Source: Bog-473 sp963736525 (lineage in GTDB: Bacteria; Actinomycetota; Acidimicrobiia; Acidimicrobiales; RAAP-2). Taken from it: a stretch of DNA of 64,000 nucleotides. The DNA lies in NCBI GenBank assembly GCA_963736525.1, contig CAVTPF010000001.1, forward strand, positions 184,540-248,539, given 5' to 3'. The position numbers and the translations under genes were made by a program. Below, one piece after another: positions 57,441-64,000 of the stretch; positions within the stretch are counted from its first letter, which is position 1, and every line of letters starts with the position of its first letter. The notes beneath the pieces are model-generated. The model worked only from the letters and a program-made list of their open reading frames with translations. It searched no databases and was not told where the DNA came from.

Positions 57441-58745
57441 ATGATCGATATCCGGGCGCTGCGTGACGACCCCGACGCGGTGAAGGCCGCGTTGGCCCGC
57501 CGTGGCGTCGACGGGACCGAGGTCGACGCCGTCGTCGAGGCCGACGTGGCGCACCGGGCCAAGGTGGCGACGGCCGAGGCGATGCGCGCCGAGGTGAAGG
57601 AGCTCTCCCGCCAGGTGGGGCAGGCGAGGAAGGAGGGCGACGACGCCCTGGCCGCCGAGCTCAGCGCACGCAGCCGTTCCCTCGGCGAGGAGGAGCGCGC
57701 CGCAGCCGCCGAGGCCGACGCGCTCGGGGAAGAGGTGCGCACCGGGTTGCTCTACCTGCCGAACATCCCGGCCGAGGACGCACCCGACGGCGAGGGCGAG
57801 GCGGACAACGTCGAGGTCCGCCGCTGGTGGCCCGCGCAGGACGTCGGTCGGCCGGAGCCGGGCCGGGCCGACCACCAGCACGTGCCGCACTGGGAGATCG
57901 GCGAAGCGCTCCAGCTCCTCGACATGGAGCGGGGGGCGCGGCTGGCCGGGTCCATGTTCCCCCTCTACCGCGGACCGGGTGCCCGGCTCCTGCGTGCGCT
58001 CACCGCCTTCGCCATCGACCGCCACTCGCCGGCCTACGAGGAGATCCGCCCCCCGACCGTGGTGCTGACCGACACCATGACCTCGACCGGCCACCTGCCC
58101 AAGTTCGCCGACGACGCCTATCACGTGGAACGCGACGACCTGTGGCTCATACCGACGGCCGAGGTCCCGCTGACGTCCATGCACCGCGGCGAGATCCTGG
58201 AGGAGTCGCAGCTCCCGCTCCGCTTCACCGCGTCGACCGCCTGCTACCGGCGCGAGGCCGGGTCGGCGGGCCGCGACACACGCGGGTTGCTGCGGGTGCA
58301 CGAGTTCGACAAGGTGGAGCTGTTCGCCTACGCCACGCCCGAGGGCGCCCTCGACGCGCAGGCGGACATCCTGCAGCGGGCGGAGTCCATGCTCCAGGAG
58401 CTCGAGCTGCGCTACCGCGTGCTGGACCTGTGCGCCGGGGACCTGGGCGGCTCCTCTGCCCGCACGTTCGATCTGGAGGCCTACGCGCCGGGCGTCGACC
58501 GCTGGCTCGAGGTCAGCTCGGTCAGCTGGTTCCGCGACTACCAGGCCCGGCGGGCCAACGTCCGCTTCCGGCCCGCCGGGGGCGGCGCACTGCAGCTCGT
58601 GCACACGGTGAACGGCTCGGCGTTGGCCTGGCCGCGCATTTGGGCGGCCCTGGTCGAGAACGGTCGCCAGGAGGACGGGACGGTGATGCTGCCAGAGTGC
58701 CTGGCGCCGTACATGGGTGGCGAGCTGCTGATCAAGGCGCCATGA
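57441..58745 (+). CDS. serS: Seryl-tRNA synthetase
   Basis: A 434-residue class II synthetase. M-I-D-I-R-A-L-R-D-D-P starts the tRNA-binding arm, an antiparallel coiled coil to ~110. Motif 2 contains C-Y-R-R-E-A-G-S-A-G-R-D-T-R-G-L-L-R-V-H-E-F, and motif 3 has N-G-S-A-L-A-W-P-R. It charges tRNA-Ser in the cytoplasm. The length and all class II motifs are normal. A structured hairpin lies 22 bp after its stop. Confidence 0.96.
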   Translation: MIDIRALRDDPDAVKAALARRGVDGTEVDAVVEADVAHRAKVATAEAMRAEVKELSRQVGQARKEGDDALAAELSARSRSLGEEERAAAAEADALGEEVRTGLLYLPNIPAEDAPDGEGEADNVEVRRWWPAQDVGRPEPGRADHQHVPHWEIGEALQLLDMERGARLAGSMFPLYRGPGARLLRALTAFAIDRHSPAYEEIRPPTVVLTDTMTSTGHLPKFADDAYHVERDDLWLIPTAEVPLTSMHRGEILEESQLPLRFTASTACYRREAGSAGRDTRGLLRVHEFDKVELFAYATPEGALDAQADILQRAESMLQELELRYRVLDLCAGDLGGSSARTFDLEAYAPGVDRWLEVSSVSWFRDYQARRANVRFRPAGGGALQLVHTVNGSALAWPRIWAALVENGRQEDGTVMLPECLAPYMGGELLIKAP

Positions 58746-58766
58746 CGGCGACCTCGGGGGTGAGGG

Positions 58767-58806
58767 CTCCAAAAACTCTCAACGATCTCGTTTGTAGTTT
58801 TGGGAG
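58767..58806 (+). other. 40-nt two-part hairpin after serS
   Basis: Arms CTCCAAAAACT (58767-58777) and AGTTTTGGGAG (58796-58806) pair at 10 of 11 positions. Inside, AACG/CGTT forms a second 4-bp stem with loop ATCT. It is AT-richer than its surroundings and lies in the 91-bp gap before the next gene. There is no U-run, so it is either an atypical terminator or a regulatory element. Confidence 0.5.
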
Positions 58807-58836
58807 ACATCCCTTGGCGGCGGAGGCCGGCCCGCC

Positions 58837-59583
58837 ATGACGGCAGCGGCCGGCCCGGGAACCGGCACCGACCGTCTGGCCTGGGCGCTCGGTGCCATTC
58901 GGGCGGCGAGCGAACGCTTCGCGGGGGTGATCGAACGCTGGGGGGCCGACGGGTTCGACGCAGTCGTGCCCAGCTGCCCCGAGTGGTCCGTGCGCGACCT
59001 GGCCCACCACCTCGGGGAGGTGCAGCGCTTCTGGGGCGAGAACGTGCGTGCGGGCGACCCCGCTGCCCCGTGGGGAGGCGAGGTGGCGAGGCCCACCGAC
59101 GACTTCTTGGTGGGCTGGCTGCGCGAGGCCACGGCCTCGCTGTGCAGCGCGTTGGAGGCGGCCGGGCCCGGTGCGCCGTGCTGGACCTGGTGGGGTGCGC
59201 CGGCCACGTCGGGCGCGGTTGCCCGGCACCAGGTGCAAGAGGTGGCGGTCCACTGCTGGGACGCCGAGGCGGTCATGGGAGAGCCGGCCCCGCTGCGTCC
59301 GGACGTGGCGGACGACGGCGTGCCGGAATTCCTCGAGATCGTGCTCGGGTCGGGCGCCGACGGGTTGCCCGGCGTCGTGACGCTGCGTGCCAGCGACACC
59401 GGTGGGAGCTGGCAGGTTGCGGGCCGTGGCGGTGCCGACAGGGGCCGGCGCACGGCGGAGGTCAGCGGCACGTCGTCGGACCTGGTGCTGATGCTCTACC
59501 GGCGGCTGCCGGTGTCCGACTGCGTCGTGGAGGGTGACCCGCTGCTCATCGCCTCCCTGCTGTCGCTGGCCGACACGTCGTGA
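58837..59583 (+). CDS. Maleylpyruvate isomerase family mycothiol-dependent protein
   Basis: A 248-residue DinB-like protein. C-P-E-W-S-V-R-D-L-A-H-H-L-G-E-V-Q-R-F-W near 47-66 and R-H-Q-V-Q-E-V-A-V-H-C-W-D-A-E near 128-142 supply the three metal-binding His/Glu positions of the MDMPI_N domain. A C-terminal MDMPI_C-like domain follows. Family members are mycothiol-dependent isomerases or transferases. The following MBL gene overlaps its stop by 4 bp (GTGA). Confidence 0.88.
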   Translation: MTAAAGPGTGTDRLAWALGAIRAASERFAGVIERWGADGFDAVVPSCPEWSVRDLAHHLGEVQRFWGENVRAGDPAAPWGGEVARPTDDFLVGWLREATASLCSALEAAGPGAPCWTWWGAPATSGAVARHQVQEVAVHCWDAEAVMGEPAPLRPDVADDGVPEFLEIVLGSGADGLPGVVTLRASDTGGSWQVAGRGGADRGRRTAEVSGTSSDLVLMLYRRLPVSDCVVEGDPLLIASLLSLADTS

Positions 59584-60314
59584 CCGAGCTCACCTTCCTC
59601 GGCACGGGCAACTTCCTGGCGCCGCCCGGCCGCTACTGGAACAGCTTCGTGATGGACGGATCAGTCCTCGTCGAGCCCTGCCCCACCGCGCTGCCGCATC
59701 TGCGCCGGTGCGGTTTCACCGTCGACGCCATGGAGGTCGTGGTGATCTCGCACTTCCACGCCGACCACTGCTTCGGATGGCCCTTCCTGTTGCAGGCGGC
59801 GGCCGAGATCGGTGGGGGCCGGACCCTGCACGTCATCGGTCCCCCGGGCCTCGACCGCCACCTGGCCGACATGGTCGAGGTGGGCGCCGTGCGGTCGGTG
59901 CTCGAGATGGCCCAGGAGCGGCTGGACCTGCGCTTCGCCGAGGTGGACGGCTCATGGCAGCAGGCCGGCCCACTGCGGTTCCGGGCCATCGAGGTGGTCC
60001 ACGTCGCGTACCTGCGCTGCTTCGGCTACCTCTTCGACCGGGGGGGGACGACGATCGGCTACTCGGGTGACACGACGCCGTGCGACGGGCTCAGCGAGCT
60101 CGCCCGTGCATCCGACGTGCTGGTGGTGGAGTGCAACGGCAAGCATCTCCCTCCGGGTGCGGCGCCCACCCACATGGACGAGGACTCGATCCGGGACCTG
60201 CAGCGGGCGCACCCCGAACTGCACATCGTGCTGACGCACCTCGGCGAGCAGGTCGATACCGGGTCGATGCCCGGCGTCACCATCCCGGCCGACTTCGAAC
60301 GCCTCACGGTCTGA
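59580..60314 (+). CDS. MBL-fold metallo-hydrolase, RNase Z-like
   Basis: A 244-residue metallo-beta-lactamase-fold protein. T-F-L-G-T-G-N-F near residue 4 and I-S-H-F-H-A-D-H near 56-63 are the canonical metal motif. G-Y-S-G-D-T-T near 160 and L-T-H-L-G-E near 220 provide the remaining ligands. The pattern is that of RNase Z-like and phosphodiesterase-like hydrolases; no exosite arm is seen, so tRNA processing is not assured. It is translationally coupled to the mycothiol-family gene. Confidence 0.88.
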   Translation: MTELTFLGTGNFLAPPGRYWNSFVMDGSVLVEPCPTALPHLRRCGFTVDAMEVVVISHFHADHCFGWPFLLQAAAEIGGGRTLHVIGPPGLDRHLADMVEVGAVRSVLEMAQERLDLRFAEVDGSWQQAGPLRFRAIEVVHVAYLRCFGYLFDRGGTTIGYSGDTTPCDGLSELARASDVLVVECNGKHLPPGAAPTHMDEDSIRDLQRAHPELHIVLTHLGEQVDTGSMPGVTIPADFERLTV

Positions 60315-60357
60315 CCGGGGGACTGTCCGACGGCGGACCGGCGGACCGGCGGCGAAC

Positions 60358-61140
60358 CTACACGTTGGCGGCAGCGAACCGGTAGCCCACACCGCGCACG
60401 GTGGTGATCAGGACCGGGGTGGAGGGATCCGCCTCGATGCGGGAGCGCAGACGCTTGATGTGCACGTCGAGCGTCTTGGTGTCGCCGATGTAGTCGGTGC
60501 CCCAGACGCGGTCGATGAGGACGTCCCGGGTCAGCACGCGCCCGGAGTTCTCGACCAGGAGGCGCAACAGCTCGAACTCCTTGCGGCGCAGGTGCACCTC
60601 TTCGCCCCGCACGAACACCCGCCGTTGGTCGAAGTCCACCTTGATGCCGTTGGACTCCCAGACGCCGTCGCTGCCGAACTCGATGTCGCCGCCGTTGTCC
60701 GTGGCCTCGGGCCCTCCCGGCGCGCGCCGCAGCACGGCGCGCATGCGGGCGACCAGCTCGCGCAGCCGGTACGGCTTGGTGACGTAGTCGTCGGCCCCCA
60801 CCTCCAGTGCGACCACCGTGTCGATCTCGGTGCCCTTTGCCGTCACCATGATGATGGGGACGTGCGAGCGCGTCCGGATCGCCCGGCACACGTCGATGCC
60901 CGACAGCTTGGGCAGCATGAGATCGAGCAGCAGGATGTCGGGACCGATCTCGTCGAAGAGCTGCAGGGCCTCGTTGCCGTCGCGCGCCACCGTCACCCGG
61001 AAGCCCTCGTTGGTCAGGCCGATCACCAGCGCCTCGATGAAGGACTCCTCGTCCTCGGCCAACAGGACCTTGACCGGTCCCTCGCCGGGGGCCGGGCGCG
61101 CCGCCTTCTTGGCGCCGGCCTTGCTCGAGCCCTTGCTCAC
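60358..61140 (-). CDS. Response regulator, OmpR/RegX3-like
   Basis: A 260-residue regulator. A Lys/Ala-rich 20-residue extension precedes the receiver domain with acidic pair E29/D30, phosphoacceptor D73 in L-L-L-D-L-M-L-P-K, T100 and K122. The C-terminal winged helix (~160-255) contains R-K-E-F-E-L-L-R-L-L and V-R-G-V-G-Y-R-F. It is coupled to the kinase gene by a 4-bp overlap. By similarity it may control phosphate or envelope genes, possibly through PHO-type boxes. Confidence 0.93.
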   Translation of the reverse strand: MSKGSSKAGAKKAARPAPGEGPVKVLLAEDEESFIEALVIGLTNEGFRVTVARDGNEALQLFDEIGPDILLLDLMLPKLSGIDVCRAIRTRSHVPIIMVTAKGTEIDTVVALEVGADDYVTKPYRLRELVARMRAVLRRAPGGPEATDNGGDIEFGSDGVWESNGIKVDFDQRRVFVRGEEVHLRRKEFELLRLLVENSGRVLTRDVLIDRVWGTDYIGDTKTLDVHIKRLRSRIEADPSTPVLITTVRGVGYRFAAANV

Positions 61141-62807
61141 GCGACCCGCTCCGCCTGTATGGGGAGGACGAGGGTGAAGGTGGATCCCTCGCCCTCACGC
61201 GACTCGACGTCGACCCAGCCCTGGTGGTTGTTGGCGACGTGGCGGACGATGGAAAGGCCGAGCCCGGTGCCGCCGGTGTCGCGGCTGCGGCCGTGGTCGA
61301 CCCGGTAGAAGCGCTCGAAGATCCGGTCGAGGTCCCGGGCCGGGATCCCGATGCCGTGGTCCTGCACGGACAGCCGCACGTTGTCGCGCTCCTCGATGCG
61401 CCAATTGGGCGAGAGCACCGCCGCCGTCTCCGCCGACGCCGGCCCGGCGATCTCGTCCTCGGTGGCGGGGGGGACCGGGGGCGCCGTGCTGCCGGTCGCC
61501 GGTGAGGCCACTGCGGATGCCCCGCCCTCGGCGTGTGGCGTGTAGCTCTCCAGGATCTCGGGCGTGAAGACGGGCTCCACCGGGCCATCCTCTCGGGTTT
61601 CGGGGGTGACGGGGGTTTCGGACCCGGATTCTGGTGCATCGGCGCTCGTGACGGCGGGCACCTCGCCGGTGACCGGGCCAGGCGTTGCGGTGGGCACCTC
61701 ACCGGTGTGGGAACCGCCCGCGTCGCCGCGGCCCAGGCCAGAGCCGAGGAGCGAGGGGTGCTCCAGGTTGGGGTTGGAGCGCTGCACGGTGCCGGTGACG
61801 ACCACCTTGGAGTTGTCGTAGGAGTAGGTGATGGCGTTCTCCAGGAGGGCGTGCATGGCCGAGACCAGCTGGCGCCGGTCACCCATGACGGCGACGGGGG
61901 GCGAGGGCTCGTGCAGCACGATCTCTATCCCACGCTGGTCGGCGGTGGCGCGCACGCGCTCGATGGCGTCCGCCATGACGAGGTTCACGAGCACCGGCTC
62001 GCGGGGCGGGGCCTCCTCGGATTCGATGCGCGAGAGGTCGAGCAGGTCGTCGATGATCCGGCTGACCCGGAACGCCTCGTTGTGGATGCGACCGGCCAGC
62101 CGCTGTGCCACCTGGGGGTCCGGTTCCGAGACGAGCGTCTCGGCCAACAGTCCGAGCGCCCCCATCGGCGTCTTGAGCTCGTGGCTCACGTTGGCCACGA
62201 AGTCACGGCGGATCTCCTCGAGGCGCCGGCGCTCCGAGATGTCCTCGATGAGCGCGATCACCCCGAGCGGCCGCCGCCCGTCGTCGATCTGCCGGGCGCG
62301 CACCTGCAGCGTGCGCCGGGGCGGACCGTAGAGGTCGAGGGTGCGCTCGGCCGAGCCTTCGTGCCAGGCGTCCTCCAGCACCTCGGTCACCGCCTGGGCG
62401 GCGAGGGCATCACCGTGGCGGCTGACCATCAAGGCATTGGCGCGCCCGTTGCGGTAGATCACCGTGCCGTTCTCGTCGCACAGCACCACGCCCTGGGTGA
62501 GGGTGTCGAGCGAACGCCGCAGGCGGATGGCGTCCGAGCTCGACTCGGTCACGGCCTGGGCCGCCCCACCGGTCACCTGCTCCAGGTAGGCCAGCGACGT
62601 CTCGATGTTGTACTCGTCCCGGGGCGGATCGAGGCCGAGTCGGGTGCCCAGAGCCGCCACGCGTTGCGAGATGGCCCGCCGCCCGGAGCGGCGCCCGAGG
62701 AGGGCGGCCACGACGCCGACCAGCACGCAGACGGCCACGGCGACGGCGACGAACAGGATCTCCTGGGTCTCGCTCAGATTGATCTCCCCCAGCCCGCTCA
62801 GTGGCAC
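61137..62807 (-). CDS. SenX3-like sensor histidine kinase with insertion in the ATPase domain
   Basis: About 556 residues from GTG 62807. One N-terminal helix (I-L-F-V-A-V-A-V-A-V-C-V-L-V-G) anchors it. A PAS domain with V-V-L-C-D-E-N-G-T-V-I-Y-R-N-G-R and a phosphoacceptor helix V-S-H-E-L-K-T-P (His ~209) follow. In the ATPase domain the N box L-L-E-N-A-I-T-Y-S (~326) is separated from D-H-G-I-G-I-P (~484) by a ~130-residue Pro/Glu/Thr/Ala-rich insert absent in SenX3. G-T-G-L-G-L-S-I-V is intact. The ATP site is otherwise complete, so activity is expected. Confidence 0.92.
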   Translation of the reverse strand: MPLSGLGEINLSETQEILFVAVAVAVCVLVGVVAALLGRRSGRRAISQRVAALGTRLGLDPPRDEYNIETSLAYLEQVTGGAAQAVTESSSDAIRLRRSLDTLTQGVVLCDENGTVIYRNGRANALMVSRHGDALAAQAVTEVLEDAWHEGSAERTLDLYGPPRRTLQVRARQIDDGRRPLGVIALIEDISERRRLEEIRRDFVANVSHELKTPMGALGLLAETLVSEPDPQVAQRLAGRIHNEAFRVSRIIDDLLDLSRIESEEAPPREPVLVNLVMADAIERVRATADQRGIEIVLHEPSPPVAVMGDRRQLVSAMHALLENAITYSYDNSKVVVTGTVQRSNPNLEHPSLLGSGLGRGDAGGSHTGEVPTATPGPVTGEVPAVTSADAPESGSETPVTPETREDGPVEPVFTPEILESYTPHAEGGASAVASPATGSTAPPVPPATEDEIAGPASAETAAVLSPNWRIEERDNVRLSVQDHGIGIPARDLDRIFERFYRVDHGRSRDTGGTGLGLSIVRHVANNHQGWVDVESREGEGSTFTLVLPIQAERVA

Positions 62808-63022
62808 GCCCCCAATATGACAGGGCTGGAGAGCGGAGGGCGAACGTTGGAGCTCGCACGGCAACCGGGGTAGGGCACCGCAGCCCCCACCAGCCGGGTT
62901 ACGCCGCGCGGCCGACCGGATGTGACATGAACGGACGCGCGACCTCCTCGCCGCACGAACCGTTCTCCGGCCGGACGGCGGCCCGGAGGGACCGGTGCCG
63001 GCAGACACCACGGAGGGCACCG
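62808..63022. other. 215-bp divergent intergenic region
   Basis: It separates the kinase gene from the conjugation-like genes. On the minus strand CATATT lies close before the kinase GTG and may be its -10 box. On the plus strand GGAGGG (63012-63017) is the ribosome site of the next gene. No clear dyad was found. Confidence 0.4.
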
Positions 63023-63316
63023 ATGGTCGTGTGGCACTTGGCCGATGTCTCACTGAACCCGAGCGTGAACGCGCTGCCGGGCGGCGGGACCCTGCAGGAC
63101 CTGACCAACGGCCTCGGCGCCTGGGCGCTGATCGCCGCGCTGGCCGGCCTGCTGATCGGCGCGGCGGCGTGGGCCCTGGGCGTGCACGCGCAGAACTTCC
63201 AGCAGTCGCTGATCGGGCGCCGCGCCGTGCTGGTCTCGGGGTTGGCAGCCCTGCTCATCGGTGCGGCGCCACCGATCATCAACTTCTTCTTCCACACCGG
63301 CACCAACCTGCACTGA
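63023..63316 (+). CDS. DUF6112-like small membrane protein (conjugation-associated)
   Basis: A 97-residue protein with two hydrophobic helices separated by a short loop (A-L-I-A-A-L-A-G-L-L-I-G-A-A-A-W-A-L-G and L-V-S-G-L-A-A-L-L-I-G-A-A-P). The pattern P-x-V-N-A-L-P-G-G-G-T-L-Q near the start and the size fit DUF6112/TrbC-VirB2-like pilin subunits encoded at the head of actinobacterial conjugation clusters. GGAGGG lies 5 nt upstream of the ATG. Confidence 0.72.
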   Translation: MVVWHLADVSLNPSVNALPGGGTLQDLTNGLGAWALIAALAGLLIGAAAWALGVHAQNFQQSLIGRRAVLVSGLAALLIGAAPPIINFFFHTGTNLH

Positions 63317-63337
63317 CGGCGCGCCGCCGCCCTCGCC

Positions 63338-64000
63338 ATGCTCACCGCCGGCTGCACCGGACTCGACGCGCTCAACCCGGTCTGCCAGGTCGGGAGCATC
63401 GGAGGGTCCATCGCCGCCTCGGGGTTCGAGTCCGTCCTCAGCGGGATCAGCCAGTGGGTGGCGAGCGGGGCCGAGTGGCTGCTGGGCCAGATCGGCGACG
63501 TGCTCGTGTCGACCACGACGGTCGATGTCGGGGCGACGTGGTTCCGCACGCACTACGGCCAGATGTCGGCACTGGCGGGCGTCGTCATCCTGCCCATGCT
63601 GCTCGCCTCCACCGTGCAGGCGGTCGTGCGCCAGAATCCGGGCCAGCTCGCCCGGACCTTCCTCCTGCAGCTGCCGCTGGCCCTGCTGCTGGCGGCGGTC
63701 GCCATGCAGTTCGTCATCCTGAGCCTCTCCGCCACCGACGCCATGAGCGATGCCATCGCCGGCGGGAGCGGCGCCGACGTCACGAGGCTGCTGTCGGGCG
63801 TGACCACGGGACTCGCGGCGGCCGCGGCCGACCCGACCATCGCCAGCTTCGTGCTCCTGCTCATCGCGTTGCTGATCGCCGTCGCCGCGTTCGTGCTGTG
63901 GCTCGAGCTGCTGATCCGGGCCGCCGCGGTCTACGTCGCGGTGCTCTTCCTGCCGCTGGCCCTGGCCACCCTGGTCTGGCCGGCGGTCTCGCACTGGTGC
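63338..64000 (+). CDS. TrbL/VirB6-like conjugal transfer membrane protein (partial)
   Basis: The first 221 codons of a gene that leaves the window. An early Cys-containing segment (T-A-G-C-T-G-L-D-A-L-N-P-V-C) precedes several long hydrophobic helices, for example M-S-A-L-A-G-V-V-I-L-P-M-L-L and F-V-L-L-L-I-A-L-L-I-A-V-A-A-F. Together with the DUF6112-like gene 21 bp upstream this matches the start of actinobacterial type IV secretion-like loci. Such proteins form the inner-membrane channel. The remaining machinery must lie to the right. Confidence 0.72.
   Translation, partial: MLTAGCTGLDALNPVCQVGSIGGSIAASGFESVLSGISQWVASGAEWLLGQIGDVLVSTTTVDVGATWFRTHYGQMSALAGVVILPMLLASTVQAVVRQNPGQLARTFLLQLPLALLLAAVAMQFVILSLSATDAMSDAIAGGSGADVTRLLSGVTTGLAAAAADPTIASFVLLLIALLIAVAAFVLWLELLIRAAAVYVAVLFLPLALATLVWPAVSHWC

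Noticed and set aside
62808..63053. An 82-residue N-terminal extension of the histidine kinase.
   Set aside because: It is Arg/Pro-rich, runs across the divergent promoter region and precedes a proper GTG followed by a normal membrane helix.

Overview
The window is high-GC, gene-dense DNA from an actinobacterium. An Acidimicrobiia-like soil or freshwater lineage is my best guess. Support for this includes a mycothiol-type maleylpyruvate isomerase family protein, a deazaflavin-type nitroreductase tail, an LLM-family flavoenzyme, a SenX3/RegX3-like two-component pair, GAF-ANTAR proteins, and many GTG starts that look leaderless: a TANNNT -10 box lies 6-9 nt before the start codon. No rRNA, CRISPR array, transposase or integrase was seen. 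Three tRNA genes (Phe, Asp, Glu) are present, all on the minus strand.

Layout. (1) 1-14.1 kb holds lipid, terpenoid or xenobiotic catabolism. A minus-strand operon encodes a zinc alcohol dehydrogenase, an LLM flavoenzyme, an epoxide-hydrolase-like protein and a serine hydrolase. It faces a plus-strand operon of an SDR, a DUF7064-like protein and an APH/DUF6285 kinase-like protein. An HxlR-MFS divergent pair with a clear operator, an amidase, an old-yellow-enzyme homologue and a second MFS pump follow. (2) 14.1-22.5 kb is cell-envelope related: a PASTA lipoprotein coupled to the MFS gene, a 16-bp repeat array, membrane proteins, a PhoU-like protein with a possible PHO box, a Tat-protein/DUF4331/small-protein trio (the DUF4331 gene is frameshifted), a Tat esterase, and a PadR-membrane protein pair. 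(3) 22.5-31 kb looks less GC-rich and less conserved. It holds an 18-bp repeat array, two orphan genes, a PAS-GGDEF-EAL protein, two GAF-ANTAR proteins, an aquaporin and a YihY/BrkB protein. (4) 31-36.7 kb is a P450-centred catabolic locus (NTF2-like, DapB-like dehydrogenase, TetR, SDR, P450, amidohydrolase). Two identical copies of a near-palindromic site mark it as a probable TetR regulon. (5) 37.0-40.8 kb contains a rearranged cyclase gene, then a 3.07-kb segment bounded by perfect 43-bp repeats derived from tRNA-Phe, whose only gene is a secreted GH78-type glycosidase. (6) 41-49 kb has an SCO6745-like protein, a coiled-coil protein, a crotonase/TetR divergent pair with operator, an MFS-MerR operon with operator, TfoX-like and FUSC-family proteins. 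(7) 49-64 kb has secreted GH5 and phospholipase-C-like enzymes, heme A synthesis (ctaA/ctaB) with a TlpA-like thioredoxin, an ABC exporter, serS, an MBL hydrolase, a histidine kinase with an unusual insertion plus its response regulator, and at the right edge the start of a conjugation-like (DUF6112/TrbL) membrane gene set.

The best candidates for something undescribed are the integrase-less tRNA-Phe mini-island carrying a glycosidase, the paired TetR operator around the P450 locus, the cyclase gene rearranged exactly at a perfect 11-bp hairpin, the kinase whose ATPase domain carries a ~130-residue disordered insert, and the two promoter-proximal tandem repeat arrays. Family names come from my own recognition of motifs. 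No database search was run.
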